Shown piece after piece: positions 1 through 11,054 of a stretch of DNA of 64,000 bases. The stretch comes from Orychophragmus violaceus. Taxonomy: Eukaryota; Streptophyta; Magnoliopsida; Brassicales; Brassicaceae. Positions within the stretch are counted from its first letter, which is position 1; each line of letters starts with the position of its first letter. Under the pieces are notes generated by a model. That model saw only the letters and a program-made list of their open reading frames with translations, ran no database searches and was not told where the DNA came from. The translations under genes and the position numbers were made by a program. The DNA is taken from NCBI GenBank assembly GCA_030180135.1, contig CM058232.1, positions 58,797,330 through 58,861,329 of the forward strand, given 5' to 3'.

Positions 1-479
1 GGTATATATTATTTTTATTATTACTATGTTTGATGGTCGAAATCACTTCCTAATGTCCTATGTCGTTTATGAAAAAAATGGACGGATCGTAATATCAACT
101 ATCCTATTTTACGGTTAGTACTCCTCAAGTCATTTGATCGTAGATATAGTGAACAATATGTTATATTATGCTATTAGGATTCAATGATTTACAACCCTAA
201 ACCCTAATCAAACCCTAAACATATTCTCTCGGTTCTCCGTCGGAAATTTCCGACGGGTTTCCGACAGAAATCACATTAAACGTCGGAAATCCGTCGGAAA
301 CCGGTCAAAGGCTGCAATTACGCAGGCCTATTACCTCTGTCTGTTCGTGATGCGTTTCATTGAAATGTCTCTTCGTGCAATTTCCGACGGGCAGCCGTCG
401 GAAACGCTGTCGGAAAATTTTGTATAAAAGTTATACGATTCTCACCATTTTCTCCACAACCTCCGACATTCCAGAAAAT

Positions 480-1027
480 GAATTTTGTTTATATGTCCCC
501 TCACAACCGCGATTCTTATTTGCGGAAAATTCGTAAGCGGGGTCGGTAACATCTCCCTGTTCTTAGCCCGTCACGAGAAAACCGTTCTATTTGGTTCAGT
601 TACCATGCAAGCATCTTATACGCCATAAGCGAAACCATCGAGAATCACTGGTCGGGGAGTTATGTCATGTACTATGCGGTTCCCGACGACATTAAAGGAA
701 AATGGTTCAAGCATTTTCTGGTATGTTGTAACATGTTCAAGTAATTTATTGTAATTATAGCCACCTTGACTTTATAACATCGGATTAACATCGCAAGATC
801 ACTTTACATTTGCTCCTGATAACCTCTTAAACGTATGGACTGAATTTCATAAGACGGCTCGGCGAGTTTTCCAGACAAAAATGTCACGGTTGAAGTCATT
901 ATGGGAAACTGGCAAAGATAAACCGGAATGGATCACAACACGGTCATGGAGACGTATGATCCGCCAGTGGAGACAGACGAACGCAGGGAATTGTTTCGAT
1001 AACCAGTTTCCGAATTATAATAACTGA
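480..1027 (+). pseudogene. CACTA ORF1-type protein (transposase_24-like), broken
   Basis: Two coding blocks are recognisable. The first (about 480-720) ends at a GT donor at 721 and has the aromatic pattern YYAVPDDIKGKWFKHF. The second (about 798-1027) holds EFHKTARRVFQTKMSRL and a WITTRSW...IRQWR stretch, ending at TGA 1025-1027. This FHK-R...W-W pattern is typical of the plant Ptta/En-Spm ORF1 (transposase_24) family, which is associated with CACTA elements. The first block has an in-frame stop near 549-551, and the phase across the putative intron does not fit, so it is not functional. The main transposase (TNP2-like) gene is absent. Confidence 0.55.
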
Positions 1028-1174
1028 ACTATCTAAGTGTAACCCTCTAATTAAAACTGTAATGCTTAAAATTGAAATGTACTGCTTTGTTTTTTAATTA
1101 TGAATTAATAAAAGTTCGTTTTCAAAATAGTTAATGTACTCATATAATTATCACTGTACATACATTACAATTAG

Positions 1175-1246
1175 TAACATCGGCACACTGGTTAAGGTAC
1201 CACATAAACATCCTAAGGGGCTCAGGTTCGAAACCTGCTAACACCA
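1175..1246 (+). other. tRNA-like pol III promoter sequence
   Basis: A perfect B-box GGTTCGAAACC lies at 1225-1235 with a 4-bp stem around the T-loop. About 34 bp upstream is an A-box-like stretch at 1181-1191. Spacing resembles a tRNA gene, but I cannot fold convincing acceptor and anticodon stems. It is more likely a tRNA-derived relic (degenerate tRNA or SINE head) inside the CACTA remnant than a functional tRNA. Confidence 0.4.
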
Positions 1247-1483
1247 TTCTAAATTTTCCGAGGGATTTCCGAGGGTAATTATGGTTCCGTCGGAATCTAA
1301 AATTTTACAAATTTTTTCGTTTTTGCGCCGAACCGTTTTCATTTAACCGCCAATTAATTGGACCGACTGGGAACCGACGGATTTCCGACGGATCATTAAT
1401 TGCCGTCGGAAATCCGTCGGTTCCTAAAGAAATAATATCGATTAAACTTCTTCTTCCTTTTGAAATCCTTGCTTTGTTTTCAG

Positions 1484-2239
1484 ATGATTGCGGCGTCAAA
1501 TCGTGTGGCTCTCGAGAGTTCTTGGAGCCCTAAAAATATGGCCGACGCGGTAAGTAAGCGGGATGAGCTTCTCAAGAAAGTTAAGGAGGAACAAAAGGTT
1601 CTATCGGCGAACAACGCGGTACTTGTGGATAAGTTGCGTGGTGCCGAAAAAGAGTTGAGCCTTGTTAAAGAGAAGTCGAAAGTCGACCTTCTCAAGTTGC
1701 AAAAGAAGATGGAACATCAGAAAAAGTTTTACTCCGACATGATTCGGAAGGAAAGAGACAGGGTCGAGGCCGCTGTTAGGGCGAAAGCACAAACTCATTT
1801 CGATCTCTTCCAACGGTATGTGAAGGATCAGGATGTTGCTGTTGCCCTGCAGGTCGAGCAAGCTCAGATTTCTGGTTTAAAGAGCTGCTTGATGAAGCTT
1901 AGCGGCGAAGGCGTATCGTTTCCCCAGGCTCTCTTGGATCAAGTTGCTGCCGACGAAGTTGCGGTGAATGCCAAGATCGACGAGACAGAGGTTGTGACCA
2001 AGGAAGAACTCACGTTTGTTCTTTCTCCTATTCACCATCCTCTTCTCAACCTTCTCAACGATTCTCCTCCTCCTGTCCCGCGTACTGTTGATGAGTTCGG
2101 AACAAATCATGGGGTTATCCCAGAGGCTGTTCCTGCGGATCTTGTTCGATCCGTTGGCTCGGAAATAGCGACTTTGGTCGGTGTCTCTGGGCGTCAAGAG
2201 GAGTCCGCTGAGAAGGAAAAGTCGTTGTCGGAAGTCTGA
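1484..2239 (+). CDS. Antisense coiled-coil ORF of Gypsy-1, last exon
   Basis: An open frame of about 250 codons runs opposite to gag-pol. A good acceptor (pyrimidine tract then CAG) ends at 1483, so I start at the exon boundary (ATG 1484), and upstream exons may have been lost at the CACTA junction. The first 130 residues are strongly charged heptad-like coiled coil (many Lys/Glu/Leu). The C-terminal part is Pro/acidic with a PPPVPR stretch. Gypsy-2 carries a decayed relative in the same place (36586-37200) with a similar coiled coil. Antisense ORFs between pol and the 3' LTR are known in Tat-type elements such as Grande; their function is unknown. Uninterrupted over 250 codons although gag-pol has six stops. 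Confidence 0.6.
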   Translation: MIAASNRVALESSWSPKNMADAVSKRDELLKKVKEEQKVLSANNAVLVDKLRGAEKELSLVKEKSKVDLLKLQKKMEHQKKFYSDMIRKERDRVEAAVRAKAQTHFDLFQRYVKDQDVAVALQVEQAQISGLKSCLMKLSGEGVSFPQALLDQVAADEVAVNAKIDETEVVTKEELTFVLSPIHHPLLNLLNDSPPPVPRTVDEFGTNHGVIPEAVPADLVRSVGSEIATLVGVSGRQEESAEKEKSLSEV

Positions 2240-2714
2240 TAACTTTTCTCTGTAGTTTTCTATGTATCGGTTTAATTTTATTGTTGTTTTTTTGTAAGAC
2301 TTTTATTCCTCTTGTTTCTGAGGAAAGTTATGCCTATCGGAAGATTTTTTATTGCTTTCTCCTTTTTTCGATAAATCTGGATAGTGAATGAAGTTGGCTT
2401 TACCTGTTTTTTTTATGAATTTAAACAAGTAACAACTTTCATTAAGTCGTGCCATAGTATTAAATTTGTTCTTTGACAATCTTTAAACAAATGGCGACTT
2501 TTAAGTTATTTTTGCCATAAGGCGGTTTGTGAGGTGTATGCACCTCGGTTTTATTCTAGGGGCGGGTGACTGCGCGGTGCTCATGGCCCGACTTATTTAT
2601 CACCCACCGCGAAGAATGTGCGAGACGGATCTCGGCTTTTCCTTACCACGATGTGCACCTCGTGTGTGAGGAAGACCATGCCCCTGGCCAGGAGGCACGA
2701 TGCTAGTGCGAGTC
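2240..2714. other. Gypsy-1 3' region, no gene
   Basis: AT-rich to mixed sequence between the antisense ORF and the tandem repeat block. It contains two diverged copies of a phrase ending in GCCATA with CTTTAA/ACAA (around 2425-2520). I see no coding potential. It probably holds the 3' UTR of the antisense transcript. Confidence 0.5.
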
Positions 2715-2945
2715 TTTGCTCGGCTTTCTGCGAGTTACTCAGACTCGGCTTTTGCGAGCTAAGGAGCTCGGCTTTTTTGCGAGTTATTGTTCGTCTTTCT
2801 GCGAGTCATTGTTCGTCTTTCTGCGAGTCATTGCTCGTCTCTGCGAATCATTGCCCGTCTCTGCGAGTCATTGCTCGTTTTTCTGCGAGTTAGAACTCGG
2901 TTTTTGCGAGTTAGAACTCGGCTTTTGCGAGTTTAGAACTCTGCT
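2715..2945. repeat. Degenerate tandem repeat, about 20-24 bp unit
   Basis: Units built around CTGCGAGTCATTGCTCG and GCGAGTTAGAACTCGGC repeat about ten times. They lie between pol and the antisense ORF of Gypsy-1. Tandem repeats in this 3' region are a known trait of Tat-lineage elements and can seed satellite DNA. Confidence 0.75.
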
Positions 2946-3162
2946 TTGTTAGTATCTTCAAATATTTAAATATTAATGAAAGGACTTACCTGCTTAGAGT
3001 GACTCTTAAGGCGGTAAATGAGCTGCAAAATGAATATTTTATTAATTTTGCGACTGTGCCGGCTAAGGCTGCCTACGTATCTCCCGAGGAAGAATCAAGT
3101 CGCTCGTAGTTCATAATACATAATCTTTTTTTTTTTTTTTTTTTTTTTTTGGACTTGCCGTC
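2946..3162. other. Gypsy-1 spacer with poly-T tract
   Basis: Bases 3126-3150 are a homopolymer T run just beyond the pol stop codon (poly-A on the element strand). The segment before it includes GCTGCCTACGTATC, which has a close counterpart in Gypsy-2 near 38270-38285 (CTGCCTACGTATCC). It is therefore a conserved part of the 3' region of this lineage. Confidence 0.6.
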
Positions 3163-6100
3163 TTAGAAGTACTCTTTCAGACTCGCCGAATTCCAGGATC
3201 GCGGTAAAGCCTCGCCTTTCATGGACTCAAGTTCGTAGACTCCTGGCTTGACGACTTTCGTGACTTTGTAGGGTCCTTCCCATTTTGCCCCGAGTTTGTC
3301 TGCTCTCCACTCTTTGGTGTTTTCGTAGACCTTGCGAAGGACGTAGTCGCCGACTTGGAAGTGTCTTTCCTTGACTTTCTGGTTTTAGTACCGAGCTGCG
3401 AGCTGTTGATAGTTTTGAATCCTGAGTAGGGCTCGATCCCGATCTTCCTCTAAGGTGTCGAGAGCTTGGATTAGCATCTTTTCATTGATTTCAGTATGGT
3501 GCGGCATGAGAGAGCGGCGGAGAGTGTAAACTTTAGCTTCTGCCGGTACCATTGCTTCTACGCCAAAGGTTAAGGAGAATGGGGTGGCTCCTGTTGCGCT
3601 GCGAGGCGTCGTTCTATGCGACCAGAGGACGCCGTCTAACTCGTATGCCCAAACTCCTTTTTTGCTTTCAAGGCGCTTTTTGATGCCGGCGATGATGGTT
3701 TTATTCGTAGCTTCGGCTTGGCCATTCCCCTGAGGATACCTTGGCGTGGACTTGCTGAGGCGGATATCCCACTTCTTGCAGAATCCTTCGAATACTTTCG
3801 AGATGAATTGTGACCCGTTATCTGTGACGATCTCATAAGGTAGCCCGAAACGACATATTATGTATTTCCAGACGAAATTTTGAACCTGGACATCGTGGAT
3901 TGCGACGTAAGCCTTGGCCTCTACCCACTTTGTGAAGTAGTCGGTCATGATAAGCAGGAAACGCCTTTGATTGGATAATGGTAACGGTCCAACGATATCC
4001 ATTGCCCATCTCATGAACGGATAAGCCGCGGTTGATGTTGTGAGCAACTCTGTAGGTCGATGTATGAATGGCGCATGTCGCTGACACTTTTCACACTTGT
4101 TAGAATAAGTCTCGCAGTCGGTTATCATAGTCGGCCAGTAATGACCGTTCAACTTGATTTTGAGGGCGAGAGATCTGCCTCCGGAGTGGTTTCCGCATGC
4201 TCCAGAGTGCGTTTCTTCGAGAACCCGACTTATTTCGTCTCCGTTTATGCATCTGAGGAGGATCTTGTTAGCATAATACTTGTACAGGATACCGTCATGT
4301 ATAGTGTATCGCGCGCTCTTGACTTTAAGTCGTCGTGCTTCCCATTTATCTTCTGGGAGCTTTCCTTCTGTCAGATATGCTCTTATCGGAAGTCGCCAGT
4401 CTTTATTGGCGCCGGTTAGGACAACGATGAGGTCCGTGCCCTTTGCTTGAATGTTGCAGCACATGTCATCTTTACCACTCGAAATTATTTCTTCAGGTTC
4501 TTCCTGATTGCTCTCAGGAGGCGGGATGCTTGGTTCATGGATCGTTTCTACCGGGATCCGTCGACAGAGATTGGGATTAGATGCCAGCGATGCGAGTGCA
4601 TCTGCCGGGGCATTCTCCTTCCTTGGTATCTGGACAATGTCGAAGAATTCGAAGGAACTGGTGAGTTCCAATGCCGTCTTTCGGTAAGCCTCCATCCGTT
4701 CATTTTTAGCTTCGTAGTCGCCGTTGATCTGGTTGGCTACAAGCATGGAATCACAATGGGCCAAGAGATGTCGTACTCCGATTTCTCAGGCTAATCTGAG
4801 ACCGGCTAACAAAGCTTCGTACTCGGCTGTGTTGTTAGATGCCGTGAAACCCAGTTTGAATGACTGCTCTAGTATCTTGCCGGTTGGTGATATGAGACGT
4901 ATCCCTATCCCGGCTCCTTTTTGGGATGAAGCCCCGTCAACGAACAATTTCCAATTTTTGTCTTCTATCTCGGTACCAGCATCCAATTCAGGTGATAATT
5001 CGACAAGGAAATCAGCTATCACCTGCGACTTGGCGGTTGTCATGTTCCTGTACTCGATGTCGCACTCACTTAACTCTATTGCCCACTTGGCTAGACGGCC
5101 AGACTGCCCTGGGCTATGAAGGATCGTTCGAAGAGGTTGACTGCTTAATACGGCAATCGGATGTGACTGAAAATATGGTCGCAGCTTTCGCGCCGAGATG
5201 ACGACTGCAAAAGCCAGTTTTTCCATTGCAGGATACCTGGTTTCGGCTCCGTTCTTTGTCTTGCTGACGTAGAAGATCGGCTTCTGTTCCCCTCGATCTT
5301 CCCGAACTAGCACGCCACTGACTGCTGTCGTTGAGACGGCGATGTAAAGCAATAATGTCTCACCATTCTCGGGTTTAGACAGTATCGGCGGGTTCGACAA
5401 GTAATCCTTGAGTTGGATGAATGCTTCCTGACACTTATCGTCCCACACGAATCTTTTGTTCCCTCGTAGGAGCTCGTAAAAAGGCAAAAATTTATTCGTT
5501 GACCGGGATATAAACCTGTTCAAGGCGGCTATGCGGCCAGTGAGGCGTTGTACCTCTCGAGTGTTCTTGGGAGACGACAAGTCGATTATAGCTGTGATCT
5601 GTTTTGGATTAGCTTATATTCCTCTCTGGGTTACCACGTATCCAAGGAACTCTCCCGATGTTACTCCGAATGTGCACTTAGTTGGATTGAGCTTCCTGCC
5701 GTACCGGTTAAGGATGTTGAAACATTACTTTAAATGGCCGACATGCTGAGAGGCAATCAGAGATTTGACTAGCATGTCGTCGATGTAAACCTCCATTGTC
5801 GTGCCGAGTTGTCCTGCAAACATCCGGTTTACCAGCCGCTGGTAGGTGGCGCCGGCGTTTTTTAGGCCGAAAGGCATGACTTTATAGCAATATGTGCCGC
5901 GTTCAGTGATAAAGGCCGTTTTTTCTCTGTCATCTGGGTTCATGAGGATTTGATTATACCCTCAGAACGCATCCATGAATGATAGCAATTCGTTCCCTGC
6001 CGTTGCCTCAACAAGTCGGTCGATATGCGGCAGCGGGAAACTATCCTTGGGACAAGCCTTGTTGAGATCCGTGAAATCGACACATACTCTCCACTTCCCG

Positions 6101-8955
6101 TTTTTCTTCTTCACGACCACTGGATTAGCCAACCAATCGGGATACTTGACTTCTTGGATTGAACCGGCTTCAAGTAGCTTCTCTACTTCATCGTTGACTG
6201 CTTTAGCTCTTTCAGGGCCGAGTTTTCGCCTCTTTTGCTTGATTGGCTTGTAAGTCGGATCGACATTCAGCTCGTGAGTTGTAATGATTGGATTGATACC
6301 CTTCATGTCCTTCATTGTCCACGCAAACGTTGTAACGTTTTGCTGTAGGAAGGCGATCAGTTCCCTTTTGATGTCGTCTGGCAATTCTGCGCCAATGCCT
6401 ACACACTTGCTTGCATCTGATTCGTCGATGATGACTTGCTGGATCAGTTTTTTCTTCGGTCCTTTTCCTCCGTGTTCCGTGTTGATCATGCATGAAGGCA
6501 CTCTGATCTTATGTTCTCTCGCGAAACACGACCGGCTTGCGCTCTGGCATCCTTTGACTGTCTGGATTCCTTTAGGTATCGGGAATTTCAGACATTGATG
6601 GTATGTCGAGGATACCGACTTCATGCTATACAGCCATGGAGTTCCGAGGATTACGTTATAGATGGTTGGTTTGTCAATGACATGAAACCTCACCAATCTG
6701 TTAACTCCTCCTGCGAAAACAGGCAACTTGATCGTTCCAATTGTGTATGTCGTCTCACTTGTGAACCCGGTGAGCGGCTTGGCCTTCTGCTTGATATCCT
6801 CCTCCTTAATATCCATCTTTTTGAGTGTATCTAGGAAAATTAAATCTATCGAGCTCCCGGTGTCCACCAATATTCGAGATACTTGGCAACTTCCGATCAG
6901 AAGCTCAACCACTAGCGGGTCGTTATGAGGGTAGTGAGTTTCATAGAGATCCTGGTCGGTAAAGATGACGGGCGGATCATCTGACAGGATTGGTTGAGGC
7001 GCCTTTTGCGCGGCTAATGCTAGGCGTTCGTAGACCTTGATTGACCGGACCGAATCATTTACGGAGATTAGACCTCCCATGATCATGTTGATTCTTCGGA
7101 TGGTCTTGGGGGTTTCTTCTTCGTCCTCCTCTTCTTCTTCTTCACGGTTACGTTTTAAAGCTATGCTTTTGATACGCCGTGGTGGTTTATCCTGCTTAGG
7201 AGCCTGCTCGTCGGCTTTGTCTTCCTTCTTTTGTCCCGATTCTTCCTTTTTTAACCTTTCAATGGCCGCCTTGATCTCTTCATTGGAAAGTCGGGAGTAG
7301 AGTGCGTTTCTGAGTTTCCGACATTCAGCCGTGTCGTGTGACGTAGCTTGATGGTATTCGCAGTACTTATCCCCCGTAGCGGAAGCTGCTTGCTGCGCCT
7401 TCTTTGCCTCTTTACCCCTTTTATTCCACGGTTTTGATGACCGGGACTTGTCGGTGCCGTCCACAACCATTGTTTTGGCGCTTTTACTGTCGTAGTGCTG
7501 TCTGGGTTTTCTTTCTTCCTTCTTATCTGCTTGTTTGCCGGAACCGAATCTCTTTGCTAATGCGACCTTCTTCTCTTCCAATTCCACGAACTTGTTTGCC
7601 CGATGGAGTGCGTCTTCGACGGTTAGTGGCGGGTTGATGACTAAATCTTGGTAAAAAGGTGACTCATGCCAGACGGCGTTTGTCAGGGCCGCGATAGTGA
7701 ACTTATCTGGTGCCTCAGCTCGTGTCATTACTGCCCTGAACCTTTCTATGAAATCTTTTAATGTTTCCTTCTTCTCTTGCGTCATCGACATCAACGCACT
7801 CAGCGAAGTGTCCTTACGAATGTAGGCAAAGTGATGCCTTACGAATGCCCATGTGAGGTCGGAGAAACTATCGATTGATTTGGATGGGAGTCGGGAGAAC
7901 CAGTTCAGCGCATCCCCCTCCAGGGTTTCGGTGAACAGTTGGCAGAAACCGATATCACGCTCCTCGCTTGATGAGAACCGTGCCTTTGCCGCCATGATTT
8001 TGAACGTTGTGAGGTGGGTTGCTGGGTCTTTTGTGCCGTCGTACATCGGTAGCCTGAGCTTCTCTCTTTGCCTGATATACGTGTTTGTGATGCGCGAGGT
8101 GAAGGGTGTCCTACGAGTTTCTTCGATGATCCGGTCGATCTCGGGTGCGGACCCCTTCACGCCATGGACCTCTCCTTTTAATTCTTTTAGGGTGTCTTTG
8201 AGCTCAATCAGTTGTTTCTCGACATGGTTGCGACTTGCTCCGCGAATAGACACTCCATGAGTTTTCTCGTGCGACATACTTCGCTCGCGGCGATAGTTGT
8301 CTCGGTGCGAGCCATTCTCATGTCGCGAATTTCGTCTGTGGTGCACGTCCCGTGTCCGGTGACTGGTATGTTCATCCCTATCGGGTGAATACCTCTTATC
8401 ACTCCAGTCGTTCTGCCTCCGACTTTCGCTCCGTTTGGGTTTTTCGGACCCTTCCTTCCGATGTGAGCTCCGCTCGCGAGTATCCTTCTTGTTGCTTTCC
8501 TTTAGCGGGTTGCTCCTGGACTCGCTGCTATGGCTCTGTTCATGGTGGCTTTCCTCAGATGTACTATAGACCAGTCGTCTGGCGACTTTGTCTTTAACCT
8601 TCGGCGGCACCTCTCTCCTGGATTTTCTAGACTGTTGACCTGAAAGGATTTTTGCTTGCTCTGTCTGCAGCAGGCCGATTTTCTCCGAGAACGTTTTGAT
8701 CAGGTCGTTCTGAGACTCGATCTTGGCCATTAGAGTGGCTAGGACCTTGTCTTGCTCGATTTGAGCCTCTGTTTCGCTGAGTGACGGGGCCTGTTTGCCG
8801 TCATCTCGAGCTTTGTTGTTCTTGGCGTCCTGCGACTTCTTGCCGCCTTTCGCCGCGTCGTCTTCGTGATCACTCTAGTCGTAATCACTTTCGTCATGAA
8901 CGCTTAATTCAACCCTAGGGTTTTCTTGATCCATCTCCTTACGATTCCCTGACAT
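3163..8955 (-). pseudogene. Gypsy-1 gag-pol polyprotein (Tat lineage), six in-frame stops
   Basis: One frame of 1930 codons runs from ATG 8955 to TAG 3165-3163. It encodes a basic/acidic N-terminus, a gag domain from about residue 305, a Cys/His knuckle (CEYH...C) near 535, protease DTGSS at 698, reverse transcriptase with YIDDM at 1057, and RNase H. A second RNase H follows (LFVDGASS...AEYEAL...HCDS), then integrase with CEKCQ, MDIVGP, TDNGSQF and NGQAEA. Stops interrupt it at 8877-8875, 5964-5962, 5727-5725, 5616-5614, 4788-4786 and 3387-3385, yet all pieces stay in one frame: I found no indel. The start at 8955 was chosen because it precedes all domains and lies 28 bp from the primer site. 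The element cannot make full-length Pol. Family assignment is firm. Confidence 0.9.
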
Positions 8956-8982
8956 CTCGTTTCAGAAATTTCTTTTAGAAAT

Positions 8983-8999
8983 CCCCACAGTCGGCGCCA
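8983..8999 (-). other. Primer-binding site of Gypsy-1
   Basis: On the element strand TGGCGCCGACTGTGGGG follows the LTR end after two bases. TGGCGCC is complementary to a tRNA 3' end of the GGCGCCA type, used by Tat and Athila elements (tRNA-Asp in Athila). Confidence 0.85.
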
Positions 9000-9001
9000 A
9001 T

Positions 9002-9546
9002 TGTAAGATCGTAACTCGGTCTATCCAAAGATAGCAAGAGTTTTAGGTTGAATTTAGGGATTCTAAAAGAAGAATTAATGAACACGGTGAGATTTGGGAA
9101 TTTAGGGTTTAAAAGCCGGTGTTTCCGAGGTGGAAGCCGATAAAGAATGTGATGAAAGTCGCCGGAGAGAGTTTTAGGTTAAAGTCGCTCTAAAAGTCTC
9201 TTAAGGCCGAAAATAATAAGAAAAGCGTATCTTTATTGAATAATGAAGTCGCCTTTTATAAGGTTACAATGTCGGCTAATAATAATAATTAGGAAAACGG
9301 ATAAATACAGATATTTTCCTAATATTCTGATCTTCGCCGGGATATGTAAGATTTCCATATCTCCAAGTCGTTATGCGCCGTCTTCTTTAGTGACGCGTTT
9401 CTTCCAAAACCCTAATGTAAGTGGGCTGCTCTAAGTCGGTAATACTTAGGTTTTTACCGTCTTGGGCTTGCTTCCCACTTTCCATTTTGGGCCGACCTAA
9501 ACTCATGATTAGGCCTTTTAGGAAAGTGCTAAACTTGACTCCAACA
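9002..9546 (-). repeat. Gypsy-1 5' LTR
   Basis: The ends are TGT (9002) and ACA (9546), it abuts the primer-binding site, and it is 545 bp long. The second LTR is not in the window, so age cannot be read from LTR divergence. Confidence 0.85.
9252..9260 (-). promoter_or_regulatory. TATA box of Gypsy-1 LTR
   Basis: TATAAAAGG on the minus strand, about 250 bp before the LTR's inner edge. Position and direction fit transcription toward gag-pol. Confidence 0.55.
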
Positions 9547-10596
9547 ATACATATAAAAGTCAAGGGAAGAAATTACAACAGATACCAAAACTTCTACGCA
9601 TTAAACACCTCTTGTGGATCCAAAGAATGAATTGAATAAATAAAGCGTAAGAATCCCTTAGTTAAAAATAAGAAAGGTACGTAGAAAGTAAGCTCAACTT
9701 GCAGAATTCAGGTAATGAGAAGAGATTAAAAGCTCTGATAAGAATGGAACAACTCTGAAACAAGAACCTACATAAGGGAAACTAGGAACTTGTGCTCGGA
9801 GCTAAGGTCTAAAAAAGCGAAAACGCTGATCCCTCAAGAATAGAAGTCCTATTTGAAGCTCTAGTTCCTTGATAATAGGTAATTCTCCTCCATGGCGTGT
9901 AAAAATCAAGTTATCTAAATTTAAGTTGAAACCAAGATCTCAAGATTAATAAACTAATATCGAACAAAAGAGGTGCTATTTTTTATTTTTTTTAAACATT
10001 CCTCGGAAAACTTTGAAAACTGCTGAAGACCAAATCTTAACTGTACTATCTACTACATGCATCTTGCGTCAGGATCGGGACGGCCAACCTGGCTCTGATA
10101 CGAAGATGTAACGCTCGTCTTATCCTCTCTCGAGAGAATGTGCCACAGACCACATAACCTACACCTCAAGTAACTACAATCACCAAAATAAACCAATAAA
10201 TCCAACAATGTAATTAAAAATAAAGGAAAACAAAATCATAAAAACAAAGTCTAAAAACAGAATGCAAAAAGCAATAAAAGCATCTAATCCAGCAAGGCGT
10301 TCAGCTACGCGTCGATCTCTCTTGAAATGAGAAAAAAACAAAAAAGGAAGGGTGAGTAATAAAGGAGTCACTCAGTAAGGTATGAGATTCTAAACACGAA
10401 AGTCGATAAACTTGGTCCTAGCCCTGCAAATATAACAGGCTAGCCTAACATTAACTACCACGACACCTGAAGCACCCAAGCAAACATCCTACGCGAATTC
10501 TTTGATTACCCACATCGCCCATGTGACACTTTACCAATATAATAAGACACATGCAATAGATCAACTCATACTTTCCTGCGCCCCCTCACACAATAA
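9547..10596 (-). repeat. Old LTR-like repeat, copy A, left part
   Basis: Diverged copy of the sequence at about 18430-19500. Both share a GTGGATCCAAAGAATGAAT segment and then CTCTCTCGAGA next to a TGTAAC start (10107 here, 18946 in copy B). Just left of 10107 the minus strand reads TATCAGAGCC, resembling an initiator-tRNA(Met) primer site. I read this as the inner end plus LTR of a decayed minus-strand LTR element. Copia-1 interrupts it at 10597; it continues at 17246. Confidence 0.55.
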
Positions 10597-11040
10597 TGTA
10601 AGAAATATTTCTTCCTCTATTATATGGTCTTATATTAATCTGTTTTCTATTGGAATAATGCTATTCCTTAATTTATTGGTGACCAATTATATTGGAAATA
10701 AAGGAGATAATTCCTAATAAATCTCTACTTTGATGGACGGTTGAGATTAATCTTAAGGAAATCTTAATGAGGAATTAGGTCCTCTCTCCACCTATAAATA
10801 TATGCCTTTAGCCCATCATAAAGGTATGCTAAAAGACAACACAAAAGTTTAGGCAAGGGGAGAGAAACCTAATCTCCTAAAGAAGAGTTCTAGATTTTCC
10901 ATCTTCCATCCAGGATTCCGTTCATCAAGAACTCTCTACGACAATGAATGGAGGTAATCCGCTAACCCTCCTTTGTAATTCTATTATGTGATTAATCTAG
11001 ATGTTTGAAGATCTTAGGGTTCATGTAAATTACTCTTACA
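10597..11040 (+). repeat. Copia-1 5' LTR
   Basis: 444 bp with TGT...ACA ends. A TATAAATA box lies at 10793-10800. The copy at 16797-17240 differs at one base by direct comparison. Confidence 0.95.
10793..10800 (+). promoter_or_regulatory. TATA box of Copia-1 LTR
   Basis: TATAAATA in the centre of the LTR, preceded by a pyrimidine-rich stretch. It fits a U3/R boundary upstream of gag. Confidence 0.6.
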
Positions 11041-11042
11041 TG

Positions 11043-11054
11043 TGGTATCAGAGC
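11043..11054 (+). other. Primer-binding site of Copia-1
   Basis: TGGTATCAGAGC, complementary to the 3' end of initiator tRNA(Met), two bases after the LTR. Standard for plant copia elements. Confidence 0.9.

Larger units (their letters stand above)
1..1430 (+). mobile_element. CACTA (En/Spm-like) DNA transposon remnant
   Basis: Short inverted motifs of the type CCGTCGG...CCGACGG are dense at 230-300, 380-415 and 1255-1425. This is the subterminal repeat pattern of Brassicaceae CACTA elements. Between them lies a broken plant transposase relic. No CACTA terminus is visible at either side: the left end lies outside the window, and the right side joins Gypsy-1 sequence near 1430 without a terminal repeat. 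The junction is therefore probably a deletion or rearrangement. Bases 1-195 are AT-rich with no recognisable feature. Confidence 0.7.
1431..9546 (-). mobile_element. Gypsy-1: Tat-lineage LTR retrotransposon, left LTR missing
   Basis: Transcribed leftward. From right to left it has the 5' LTR (9002-9546), a primer-binding site, a single long gag-pol frame (8955-3163), a poly(A/T) tract, a tandem-repeat region, and an antisense coiled-coil ORF. The second, archaeal-type RNase H domain after the usual one and the antisense ORF in the 3' region are hallmarks of the Tat/Ogre lineage. The 3' LTR is missing: homology stops near 1430 against CACTA sequence. It inserted into the older repeat A, whose sequence resumes at 9547. 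Confidence 0.85.

Noticed and set aside
196..222. Three CCCTAAA-like units, telomere-like
   Set aside because: Too short and interrupted for an interstitial telomere; such telo-boxes occur often in plant promoters and LTRs.
2618..2952. Open frames rich in Arg/Ser/Cys on the plus strand
   Set aside because: They are translations of the tandem repeat behind Gypsy-1 pol, with no family resemblance.
3126..3150. Poly-T run as the tail of a retroposed gene
   Set aside because: No target duplication or non-LTR structure; it lies inside a conserved 3' region of Gypsy-1.
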